Of a stretch of DNA of 64,000 nucleotides, positions 55,307-63,226 are shown piece after piece. Made by a program: the position numbers and the translations under genes. The notes beneath the pieces are model-generated. The model saw only the letters and a program-made list of their open reading frames with translations. It did no database searches and was not told where the DNA came from. The DNA comes from Desulfuromonadaceae bacterium. GTDB lineage: Bacteria; Desulfobacterota; Desulfuromonadia; Geobacterales; Pseudopelobacteraceae. The stretch lies in the NCBI GenBank assembly GCA_028683855.1, contig JAQUHA010000011.1, forward strand, positions 1-64,000, in the 5' to 3' direction. Each line of letters starts with the position of its first letter. Position 1 is the first letter of the stretch.

Positions 55307-56137
55307 ATGGCGCTTGTTAATCATGCCAAAAAAGAGATCAACGCCAAGATCGTTTATTACGGTCCAGAGGGGAGCGGTAAGAGTACGGCCCTCGGGTATC
55401 TTTACTCACGGATAAAACCTTCGCTCAGGGGTGAATTGCGGAGTATGCCGGCGGGTGATGATAAACTGCTCTTTTTTGATTTCAGCCCTTTTGAGGCTTC
55501 ATTGCCCAACGGTTACCATCTGCGCCTCCACATTTATACTCTTACCGGTAGTGTAAGTAATCCCGCAACCTGGAAAATGACACTTAAAGGTGCAGACGGA
55601 ATTATGCTGTTACTGAATCCGGATAGTCGTCTACTCTCTGAAAATAGAGAAAGTATTTCCAGGTTAAGAGATCTTCTTGCCGCCTACGGTGTTGGTCTTA
55701 ATGAAACTTCGGCTGTTCTGCAGTGTAATGATTTTGGTGTTGAGAGTTATGTCAGCGAACCATCGCAGATAGCTTCCGGGCTTGATCTTGCGGATATGAC
55801 CGCCTGTCATTCAAATTCCATATCAGGTGCAGGACTGATTGAAGCTTTAACAATTCTGTCTCGTCAGATACTTGAAAAAGTTGCCGTACAGGAGTATCCG
55901 GCTGAAATTGAAACTTCGCCGTCTTGTTATCCGGAAGAAACAAACCTGCTTGAAGAGGCACCACCCCCCTTTCCGTTGGAGATTGATGATAACTCTTTAC
56001 CTGATGATGCGTTAAAAGTAACGGTGCAGTCTCAGAATGTAGTTCATGATGCCGGTGTTGTGCGAATTCCTGTTGAAATCGCCTTGGGCGACTCTCGTAG
56101 GAGTGCAGTAATTACTGTTGCTATTGCAATTGAATAG
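55307..56137 (+). CDS. Degenerate MglA-like small GTPase
   Basis: 276 residues. The start (VNHAKKEINAKIVYYGPEGS) and LLFFDFSPFEASLPNGYHLR, then LHIYTLTGS, mirror MglA, the polarity GTPase of gliding and twitching motility. The P-loop GPEGSGKST is complete (Lys25). But the G3 glutamine is Ser82 (TLTGS where MglA has PGQ), and G4 reads CNDF (140-143), not NKxD. About 80 extra C-terminal residues follow the ~195-residue GTPase fold. Nucleotide binding is plausible, hydrolysis and guanine choice doubtful. The classic MglB partner is not beside it. Confidence 0.75.
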   Translation: MALVNHAKKEINAKIVYYGPEGSGKSTALGYLYSRIKPSLRGELRSMPAGDDKLLFFDFSPFEASLPNGYHLRLHIYTLTGSVSNPATWKMTLKGADGIMLLLNPDSRLLSENRESISRLRDLLAAYGVGLNETSAVLQCNDFGVESYVSEPSQIASGLDLADMTACHSNSISGAGLIEALTILSRQILEKVAVQEYPAEIETSPSCYPEETNLLEEAPPPFPLEIDDNSLPDDALKVTVQSQNVVHDAGVVRIPVEIALGDSRRSAVITVAIAIE

Positions 56138-56221
56138 TCCTTACATATACGCGCATCTTGTATATCACTCATTTACATGTTATAAGCGTCCAAACTGATT
56201 CACATTATTGGAGGTAGGATA

Positions 56222-57052
56222 ATGGCAATTGTTACCATATCAAGGGAAATGGGCACCGGTGCGTACCATATCGCCGCAGAAGTTGCCCAGAAACTTAAAT
56301 ATACTCTTGTAGACGGTCCACGCATAAAATCCCTTGCTTCTAAATACGGTTTGACAGCTGAGATGCTTCAGCTTGTTGATGAAAAACCACCTTCATATGT
56401 TACCGCAGAAGACCGGAAGCGAGCGGCAGCCCTTAATGTAATTGAGCTTATCATTCTTGACCTGGCGAAGAAGGGTAATGCTATTATCTATGGGCGTGGC
56501 GCTCAGGATATAATGGCAAGCTGCAAAAATGTTCTTCGTCTGCGCTTTATCGGGGATCTGGATGAAAGGGTTGAGAGGTTTGCAGAAAGAGAGTGGATTG
56601 ATCCTGATATGGCTCGTTCACTGATACGCCGCAGCGATCATCAGCGTGGAGGTTTTATTCATTTTTATTTTGATCGTGACTGGCGCGACCCTGCCAATTA
56701 TGATCTCATATTTAATACGTCGCGTCTCTCGGAGTCTACAATTGTTAACTGCGTCGTTGAGGCTGTAAAGGAGCCTTCCTTAAAGGCTGCTGATAAAGTT
56801 ACAGCCGGTGTTATAGACAATATTATCTTGTCCAAGAAAATAGAAACAGCTCTTCTTAATGCTCTGGTACTGGAAGATTATCGCCCGTTCAATATTTCTG
56901 CTGATAAGGGGGATGTAACAATCAGCGGGTACATTATTTCCGAAGCACAGAAAAAGGCGGCAGTTGAAATTGTGGGGTCGGTCAAGGGCGTTCTTTCAGT
57001 TAATGAAAGTATCCAGGTTATTGACTATAAAGCATACAAAGACAAAATGTGA
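56222..57052 (+). CDS. Cytidylate kinase-like protein fused to a BON domain
   Basis: 276 residues. The first ~190 residues resemble the cytidylate kinase-like family: start VTISREMGTGAYHIAAEVAQ, RGAQDIM, RLRFIGDLDERVERFAERE and DPANYDLIFNTSRL. The last ~75 (IETALLNALVLEDYRPFNIS ... VKGVLSVNESIQV) match a BON domain, usually found in envelope or osmotic-stress proteins and thought to bind membranes or ligands. A strong GGAGG (56211-56215) precedes the ATG. It lies 84 bases after the MglA-like gene; its substrate is uncertain. Confidence 0.8.
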   Translation: MAIVTISREMGTGAYHIAAEVAQKLKYTLVDGPRIKSLASKYGLTAEMLQLVDEKPPSYVTAEDRKRAAALNVIELIILDLAKKGNAIIYGRGAQDIMASCKNVLRLRFIGDLDERVERFAEREWIDPDMARSLIRRSDHQRGGFIHFYFDRDWRDPANYDLIFNTSRLSESTIVNCVVEAVKEPSLKAADKVTAGVIDNIILSKKIETALLNALVLEDYRPFNISADKGDVTISGYIISEAQKKAAVEIVGSVKGVLSVNESIQVIDYKAYKDKM

Positions 57053-57053
57053 T

Positions 57054-57911
57054 TTACCGGTTTTCATATAGACTCATTCGATCATAAAGGGGGGGGAGAA
57101 GGGAGCTGTCAAAGCGAATCCCTTCCCGCCCCCTGCCTATTTCAAGCCCCTCTTCAATTCCATGAAAATCTGACCCAGCCGTTATAATTAACCCACGCTC
57201 CTTTGCAGTGCGTCTCAAAAACTCGATCTCAGTCAGCCACCCCATATTGTTGTAAACTTCTATCCCGTCAAGTCCATGATCCTGCAGTTCTGCTATGGCA
57301 GATGTCAGTATTGATGCGTCTCTTGATATACTTGTCGGGTGGGCAAGTACGGCTACTCCGCCAATACGATGAATCTCTGCTATTGCTTCTTCAATAGGCC
57401 AGTAACTCTTTGGGACATTGCAAGGGACAAGGTAGCGACGGAAGGCATCTTCCACATTGGAAACGTATCCCAGTTCAAGCAAGGCACGCGCTATATGCGG
57501 CCTGCCAAGAGAACCACGGGCAAAAGATCTTACTCTGTTATGATCAATCGGGATCCTCCCTTGAAAAAGTAGGAGTTCGTTTACTGCGTTCAGAATTTCA
57601 TCATTACGCCTATCTCGTCGAGACCTGAATCCGTCAAGGTTTTTCAGAAAGGCTTCATCGGAATGATCTATGCCGTACCCCAGCAGGTGGACATCGCTCC
57701 AACTCTGAAACTGGGTGGAAAGTTCAACCGCCGAAATAACTTCAACGGAGGAAGTTTTGCCCTCAATAGAAGCCTGAGAAATTCCGGCAACGGAATCGTG
57801 GTCGGCAATTGCTATCACAGAGACGTTCTGTTCGATGGCACGGGCTATCAGCTCGGCTGGAGTAAATGCGCCATCAGAAAAACTGGAGTGTATATGCAGG
57901 TCAATATTCAT
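57054..57911 (-). CDS. PHP-domain phosphoesterase (TrpH/RNase AM-like)
   Basis: 285 residues. DLHIHSSFSDGAFTPAEL, IAIADHDSVAGI, a VELSTQF glutamate, VAVLAHPTS and GSDFHG give the PHP metal site. Single-domain proteins of this length (YciV/TrpH) remove 5'-nucleotides from 3',5'-bisphosphates or short RNAs. The exact substrate is inferred from family. It ends one base from the stop of the BON-kinase gene, convergent. Confidence 0.88.
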   Translation of the reverse strand: MNIDLHIHSSFSDGAFTPAELIARAIEQNVSVIAIADHDSVAGISQASIEGKTSSVEVISAVELSTQFQSWSDVHLLGYGIDHSDEAFLKNLDGFRSRRDRRNDEILNAVNELLLFQGRIPIDHNRVRSFARGSLGRPHIARALLELGYVSNVEDAFRRYLVPCNVPKSYWPIEEAIAEIHRIGGVAVLAHPTSISRDASILTSAIAELQDHGLDGIEVYNNMGWLTEIEFLRRTAKERGLIITAGSDFHGIEEGLEIGRGREGIRFDSSLLPPLYDRMSLYENR

Positions 57912-57989
57912 GGAGGCATTGTAGCGCGACTGATAATAAAAGTAAAACCGCTATTGCAGAGCCTATTGCATTAGGATACTATTCAAAGC

Positions 57990-58646
57990 ATGAAATCTGA
58001 AGATATACATGATGTCATAACCATTCTGCGCGAAGAGTACAAGCATTGGCAGACACCGGCTGTTACAATTGTAGCTCAATGTAATGGCAGCCCATTCAAG
58101 GTTCTTGTCTCCTGCATTATATCACTGCGAACCAAAGATGAGGTTACCGCATTAGCCTCTGCGCGTCTTTTTGCTCGCGCCGCAACTCCTGAAGAGATGA
58201 TGAAGCTTTCTGAGAAGGATGTCTCTGAATTGATATATCCTGCAGGTTTTTATCACACGAAGTCGGCACAAATAACTGCGCTTTCACAAAGACTGGTTGA
58301 TGAGTACGGGGGACTTGTTCCCGACAGTATTGAAGAGTTGCTCACCTTTAAGGGGGTGGGGCGCAAGACGGCGAATCTTGTTGTAACACTCGGTTTTGGA
58401 AAAGCCGGAATCTGCGTTGATACTCATGTTCACCGTATCTCGAACAGGCTTGGCTATGTAGATACAAAAAACCCGGAAGAGACCGAATGGGCGTTACGCT
58501 CAAAACTTCCTCCCGAATACTGGGGGGATATCAATGATCTTCTTGTCGCATTCGGACAGAATCACTGTCATCCGGTTTCGCCACGCTGCTCGAGTTGCAG
58601 ACTTTCACCGTTGTGCAGTCGTATTGGAGTCAAACGAACCCGGTGA
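57990..58646 (+). CDS. nth: Endonuclease III
   Basis: 218 residues. A DNA glycosylase/AP lyase that removes oxidised pyrimidines. The helix-hairpin-helix ends in GVGRKTAN with the nucleophile Lys126; the catalytic acid is Asp144 in VDTHVHR. Four cysteines at 193, 200, 203 and 209 (CX6CX2CX5C) hold the 4Fe-4S cluster. It is divergent from the PHP gene (78-base gap). Confidence 0.96.
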   Translation: MKSEDIHDVITILREEYKHWQTPAVTIVAQCNGSPFKVLVSCIISLRTKDEVTALASARLFARAATPEEMMKLSEKDVSELIYPAGFYHTKSAQITALSQRLVDEYGGLVPDSIEELLTFKGVGRKTANLVVTLGFGKAGICVDTHVHRISNRLGYVDTKNPEETEWALRSKLPPEYWGDINDLLVAFGQNHCHPVSPRCSSCRLSPLCSRIGVKRTR

Positions 58647-58758
58647 CATTGAATAAAATCAAAAAAAATGTTCTTATTGTAATTGATTATTGCCAGCTGA
58701 TAAAAACTCATATAAATTGTAACATTATTTTATATATTGCCACCTATGGAGGTATCTC

Positions 58759-59625
58759 ATGTTGCAGAAAATAGGTTTTATAGGACTTGGAACTGTCGGA
58801 CGACATATGGCGGTTAATCTGCTTAAGGGTAATTATGAGCTGACTGTATTTGATCTGGAGCCTACCTTTGTGCAGGATCTTGCTGAATTGGGTGGTAATG
58901 CTGCCGGTTCTGCCTTTGAAGCAGCCAAAGGTCGCGATCTTGTAATTGCAATTGTTCCTGAGGGTGATGAACTTGGTCCCCTCTTCTTTGGTGAAAACGG
59001 TATTCTGGCTGGTATTGACCCTGGAACTATACTGGCTGATATGGGTTCTCATTCACTTGAAACGACCATGAAGCTTGCTGAAGAGTGTGAAAGGAAAAAA
59101 ATTCATTATCTTGACGCTCCTGTATGGGGGAGCAAAGAACACGCAGTCAGCGGTCTTATGACTATCATAACTTCGGGAGATCCGGCTCTTGCAGGGAAAT
59201 GCAGAGAACCATTCTCGTTTTTTGGTCTGAACACGATTCATGTGGGTAAGACAGGTGATGCTACCAAAATGAAGTTTATTGTTAATCTTGTACAGGCTGA
59301 GCTGGTGCAGGTTTTAGCAGAAGGGCTTGTATTTGGCGAAAAAATGGGGTTTGCAGCTGATAAAATCCTTGAAGTGCTTGATACTCGCGGGGTAGCTTCA
59401 CCTCTTTTCCATAAGAAGGGGCGTGATATGGCTCGGGGTGACTTCTCCAGAAGTCTGGCTCTTAAATATGTCAATGATCAGCTGCATATAGTTATGAACG
59501 CAGCACGACTTGTAGGCTTAACGCTTCCGGCAGCTGAGCTTGCGAGCAAAATGTATCAGTCGGGTGTAGATGCAGGTTATGGGGAGGAGGATTTCTGCTC
59601 CATAATTAAAGTTCTTCGCAAATAG
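58759..59625 (+). CDS. NADP-dependent beta-hydroxyacid dehydrogenase (GHB/succinate semialdehyde reductase-like)
   Basis: 288 residues. N-terminal Rossmann fold KIGFIGLGTVGRHMAVNLLK, then YLDAPVWGSKEHAVSGLMTI and the catalytic lysine in GDATKMKFIVN, the order of 3-hydroxyisobutyrate dehydrogenase family enzymes. Geobacter relatives include an NADPH succinic semialdehyde/glyoxylate reductase, so this is the likely sub-type, but substrate cannot be proved. Strong GGAGG (58749-58753). It stands alone and is closed by the hairpin at 59653. Confidence 0.85.
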   Translation: MLQKIGFIGLGTVGRHMAVNLLKGNYELTVFDLEPTFVQDLAELGGNAAGSAFEAAKGRDLVIAIVPEGDELGPLFFGENGILAGIDPGTILADMGSHSLETTMKLAEECERKKIHYLDAPVWGSKEHAVSGLMTIITSGDPALAGKCREPFSFFGLNTIHVGKTGDATKMKFIVNLVQAELVQVLAEGLVFGEKMGFAADKILEVLDTRGVASPLFHKKGRDMARGDFSRSLALKYVNDQLHIVMNAARLVGLTLPAAELASKMYQSGVDAGYGEEDFCSIIKVLRK

Positions 59626-59652
59626 AACCCACCCATTTTTTTACAGAACATC

Positions 59653-59684
59653 AGGCGTCCAATAAATCGGGCGCCTATTTTTTT
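59653..59684 (+). terminator. Intrinsic terminator after the dehydrogenase gene
   Basis: AGGCGtCC (59653-59660) pairs with GGgCGCCT (59669-59676), one T-G mismatch, loop AATAAATC, then a seven-T tract (59678-59684). Confidence 0.8.
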
Positions 59685-59723
59685 AGATAGTGTCAAAAGT
59701 TTCAAGATTGAAGGATAAATATC

Positions 59724-60260
59724 ATGATTGTACTAGGCGTAGATCCCGGTTCACGTAAAACAGGTTATGGTATTGTTCAGAAATCCGGTAACCACCTGCT
59801 TCATATCGACAATGGAGCTATTTTTACAGATACAGCATCTGATTTCCCAGGCAGACTGAAAAAAATATTTGATGGTCTTACTGAAATCATTCTGGAGTAT
59901 CATCCAGATCAAGTCGCGGTGGAGAACATATTTTTTGCGTCAAATCCGCAGAGTGCGCTGAAGCTGGGGCAGGCTCGTGGTGCCGCTATTGTTGCAGCCG
60001 TAAACTCGGGTCTTCCGGTAGCCGAGTATACTGCTTTGCAGGTTAAGCAGGCAGTTGTTGGTCAGGGAAAAGCAGCAAAAGATCAAGTGCAGAAGATGGT
60101 TAAGGCATTGCTGAGCCTGCCTGAAATCGCTCAGGAGGATGCGTCTGATGCGCTTGCAATTGCAATATGCCATCTAAACTCTCATAATCTTAAATTACTC
60201 TCCCCAGACAGAGGTACTTCAAACAGGCAGAAAAAATCATGGAGGGATGTAAAACTATGA
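59724..60260 (+). CDS. ruvC: Holliday junction endonuclease RuvC
   Basis: 178 residues. [16 protein letters not shown] (Asp7), a VAVENIFF glutamate and a C-terminal [13 protein letters not shown] with the last aspartates form the metal site that cuts Holliday junctions in recombination. Overlaps ruvA by four bases (ATGA); ruvB is not next to them here. Confidence 0.97.
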   Translation: MIVLGVDPGSRKTGYGIVQKSGNHLLHIDNGAIFTDTASDFPGRLKKIFDGLTEIILEYHPDQVAVENIFFASNPQSALKLGQARGAAIVAAVNSGLPVAEYTALQVKQAVVGQGKAAKDQVQKMVKALLSLPEIAQEDASDALAIAICHLNSHNLKLLSPDRGTSNRQKKSWRDVKL

Positions 60261-60856
60261 TTGCACTTTTAAGCGGAGTTATTGCTCATAAATCGCCGGA
60301 TCATATAATCCTAGATGTGCATGGGGTGGGTTACCGTGTTCATATACCATTTTCGACATATTATGATCTCCCTGAAGAGGGTGGAGAAGCCTCTTTGCAC
60401 ATTCATACTAATGTGCGGGAAGATGCAATCCTTCTTTATGGATTCCGCACCAGACTTGAAAAGTCATTTTTTCAGATGTTGATTGCTGTGTCAGGCGTCG
60501 GGCCGAAACTTGCCAGAGATATTCTTTCAAACATACAGCCCGAACAGTTGGCGCATTCATTGTTGCATGGCGATCTTGGCAAGCTCTCGACCATCCCCGG
60601 AATTGGGAAAAAAACATCGGAGCGTCTTGTTCTTGAGCTGAAAGACAAAGTCGGGAAACTGGATCTCTCTTCGCTTCCAGTCACAGATGTTCGTGACGCT
60701 CCATCAACAGATGTGGAAGGGGATGTTATCTCTGCGTTGATAAATCTTGGTTACAAAGAGCCGCAGGTAAGAAAAACTCTAGCCTCTCTTGATGCTAATG
60801 GAGAAGTTACTGTAGAAGGTCTTTTGAAGCGGGCATTAAAAGTTCTGATGAGGTAG
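60257..60856 (+). CDS. ruvA: Holliday junction branch migration protein RuvA
   Basis: 199 residues from ATG 60257. It binds Holliday junctions as a tetramer and loads Ruv[21 protein letters not shown] and [17 protein letters not shown] are the OB-fold, then [12 protein letters not shown] and [19 protein letters not shown] are the two helix-hairpin-helix motifs. GGAGGG (60242-60247) inside ruvC supports this start; ATG 60239 adds six residues before the conserved methionine. Confidence 0.97.
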   Translation: MIALLSGVIAHKSPDHIILDVHGVGYRVHIPFSTYYDLPEEGGEASLHIHTNVREDAILLYGFRTRLEKSFFQMLIAVSGVGPKLARDILSNIQPEQLAHSLLHGDLGKLSTIPGIGKKTSERLVLELKDKVGKLDLSSLPVTDVRDAPSTDVEGDVISALINLGYKEPQVRKTLASLDANGEVTVEGLLKRALKVLMR

Positions 60857-60885
60857 ACGGTTTACGTCTTAAAATGGAGATGTTT

Positions 60886-61860
60886 GTGAAGCCAGTAAGC
60901 AGCGGCACTACTTTAGCTGATAGTAAGCTTCATGGCAGGATAAAGTTGCTTGTCGTCTGCGGTCCGACAGCGTCCGGCAAAAGTGAGCTTGCTTTACGTC
61001 TTGCTGAAAAACTGGATGCCGAGATAATAAATGCCGATTCAATGCAGGTTTATCAGCGGCTTGATATAGGTACGGCAAAACCATCTTTGGAAGAGCGGTC
61101 TGTAACTCCTCATCACCTGATAGATATAATATCTCCGGATCAACAGTTTTCCGCAGCAGATTTTGCCGATGCGGCTCATGCAGTTATCAGGAATATTGTG
61201 GATCGCGGCAAGCGAGTTGTCGTAGTGGGGGGGACTGGTCTTTATATCAGAGCTCTGCTAAATGGTCTGGTTGCTTCTCCCGGTGGTTCTGTTGAGATTC
61301 GTAAGGCGTTGCATAATGATGCGATTGAGCTTGGCAACGATGCCATGCTGGAGCGATTGAAACTGGTAGACCCGGAACTTTCCTCAGAACTGCATCCAAA
61401 CAATCTTGTTCGTATAATAAGAGCATTGGAGGTTTATCAGCTTACCGGGATTCCGCTCTCCAGGCATAAGAGGGAACACGCTTTTGCGGATACTCCTTAT
61501 GAAGTTCGCAAGATTGCAATAGCTGTTGATCGGGCTGTTCTATACAAGAGGATTGAAGAGCGTGTTGACCGGATGCTGAAGGATGGGCTTGTTGACGAGG
61601 TGAGAGAGCTTTTGGGAACAGGCTTCTGTCGTGATCTCAAGGCGCTGCGTTCAATAGGGTATAAGGAGGTTGTTGCGCATTTATATGGTGAGGCAGCTTA
61701 TGAGGAGGCCTGTCGGTTGATTAAGCGCAATACCAGGCATTATGCCAAACGGCAGCTTACATGGTTCAAGGCAGATCAAGACATATTGTGGTTTGAATAT
61801 CCCGAAAAGTTTGGTAGTATACTCAACAATGTTATTGATTTTTTTGAGCAGGGGGGGTAA
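60886..61860 (+). CDS. miaA: tRNA dimethylallyltransferase MiaA
   Basis: 324 residues from GTG 60886. It puts an isopentenyl group on A37 of tRNAs reading U-codons. P-loop VVCGPTASGKSELA, NADSMQVYQRLDIGTAKP and VVVGGTGLYIRALL are diagnostic. GGAG (60876-60879) is six bases before GTG 60886; ATG 60874 has no ribosome site and would add four residues, so the true start is open. Followed by hfq, the usual neighbour pair. Confidence 0.95.
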   Translation: MKPVSSGTTLADSKLHGRIKLLVVCGPTASGKSELALRLAEKLDAEIINADSMQVYQRLDIGTAKPSLEERSVTPHHLIDIISPDQQFSAADFADAAHAVIRNIVDRGKRVVVVGGTGLYIRALLNGLVASPGGSVEIRKALHNDAIELGNDAMLERLKLVDPELSSELHPNNLVRIIRALEVYQLTGIPLSRHKREHAFADTPYEVRKIAIAVDRAVLYKRIEERVDRMLKDGLVDEVRELLGTGFCRDLKALRSIGYKEVVAHLYGEAAYEEACRLIKRNTRHYAKRQLTWFKADQDILWFEYPEKFGSILNNVIDFFEQGG

Positions 61861-61866
61861 CGCAAA

Positions 61867-62091
61867 ATGTCCAAGACACCTTTTAATATTCAGGATCAGT
61901 ACCTTAATCAAGCCCGTAAGGAGAGGGTTACTGTTGTGGTGGTTATGATGTCTGGTGATAAGATACAGGGCTTTATCAAATCATTCGATAACTTCTCAAT
62001 TTTGCTTGATTCGGGTGGCGATATGCTTATTTATAAGCATTCAATAGCAACAATCAACTCAGCCGATGGTACATTCAGGTTGCATCAGTAG
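61867..62091 (+). CDS. hfq: RNA chaperone Hfq
   Basis: 74 residues. It forms a hexamer that pairs small RNAs with mRNAs. FNIQDQYLNQARKERVTVVV is the start with the Sm1 motif, LDSGGDMLIYKHSIATI the Sm2 motif (the family YKHA reads YKHS). The short C-terminal tail is as expected for non-enterobacterial Hfq. It is six bases after miaA, so they are co-transcribed. Confidence 0.95.
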   Translation: MSKTPFNIQDQYLNQARKERVTVVVVMMSGDKIQGFIKSFDNFSILLDSGGDMLIYKHSIATINSADGTFRLHQ

Positions 62092-62152
62092 CTAAATCCG
62101 GTATTGTACGGTGCTCTTAAAAACAGGATTACCTGATCATGGCAAGATATAT

Positions 62153-63226
62153 ATGAAACAAAGTTCAAAAATTCTGCTTGGCTTCCTGATACTACTGTCC
62201 GTACTGCTGGCGTCCCTGCTTTATTATTCATCCGCTGTTTTCATGCAGCTCTTTATCGCTTTTGCACTAGCCTACATACTGAACCCTACTGTTGAAATCC
62301 TGCAGCGAAAAGGTATAAAGCGTTTATACGGAATTATAACAGTATTGAGTCTGGCCGTAATTAGCTGTGCTGTTTTTGCAACTTTTCTTGTTGTTTCTAT
62401 TCGTGGCGAATTTGCCGATATGCAGCTGAATTTGCCCGCTTATGTTCAGCACCTCTATGAAATTGCGCCTTCAAATGTAAAAGTTTATTTTGGTATAGAA
62501 ACGCCTGACAAACTCACTTCTCAGCTGGATCAGTTGCTTCAACAGGCTCATAGCTACGCTCCAGACCTTATTCAGCCACTGTTAACTTTCCTTAAACAGG
62601 CTTTCAGTTCAACTGTATATGTTCTTCTCACTCTGCTCGGTTATTTTATAATACCGGTTTATCTATTCTATTTGCTTTGTGATCTGCCACGATTGAAAGA
62701 GTTTATAAAATCGTACATTCCGGAACGATATCGTGTCGTATATGACTTGAAATTGTCGGAGGTAGATCTGGTTCTCTCAGGTTTTGTAAGGGGGCAGTTG
62801 TCTGTATGTGCAATTCTAGCCCTTCTCTACAGTGTCGGTCTATATATTATTGGTATAGATCTGGCTATCGCAATTGGTTCTCTGGCAGGTATAACTTTCA
62901 TTATTCCATATCTGGGTACAATTATTGGGATCTCACTTTCGATCGTGATGGCACTTCTGAAATTTAACGACCTTCTCCATCCGTTGTTATGTCTTGGCTG
63001 GTTCTCTATTGTACAGCTTCTTGAAGGAACAGTTATTACTCCCAAAGTTGTCGGTGATACAGTTGGTCTTCACCCTCTTGTGGCAATAGTTGCTCTGCTT
63101 ATAGGCGGTCAGCTTTTCGGTATAACAGGGATGTTGCTGGCGGTGCCGGTTACCGCGGTGTCTCAGGTCTTTCTGCGTTCTCTGGGGGACTATTACCGCG
63201 CCTCTGAATTTTATCGGGAGAGTTGA
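62153..63226 (+). CDS. AI-2E family (YdiK/PerM) transporter
   Basis: 357 residues from ATG 62153; a GTG at 62111 would add 14 residues and neither has a clear ribosome site. About eight transmembrane segments with the family's soluble middle loop (from about residue 70 to 150), and the late motif VQLLEGTVITPKVVGDTVGL followed by HPLVAIVALLIGGQLFG, a hallmark of AI-2E/PerM. Such permeases export small molecules or act in Na+/H+ exchange; the substrate is unknown. It shares one base with the next ORF. Confidence 0.88.
   Translation: MKQSSKILLGFLILLSVLLASLLYYSSAVFMQLFIAFALAYILNPTVEILQRKGIKRLYGIITVLSLAVISCAVFATFLVVSIRGEFADMQLNLPAYVQHLYEIAPSNVKVYFGIETPDKLTSQLDQLLQQAHSYAPDLIQPLLTFLKQAFSSTVYVLLTLLGYFIIPVYLFYLLCDLPRLKEFIKSYIPERYRVVYDLKLSEVDLVLSGFVRGQLSVCAILALLYSVGLYIIGIDLAIAIGSLAGITFIIPYLGTIIGISLSIVMALLKFNDLLHPLLCLGWFSIVQLLEGTVITPKVVGDTVGLHPLVAIVALLIGGQLFGITGMLLAVPVTAVSQVFLRSLGDYYRASEFYRES

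Noticed and set aside
55307-56137. Annotation as active MglA motility GTPase
   Set aside because: The G3 glutamine and G4 NKxD are missing and no mglB is adjacent, so I used MglA-like.
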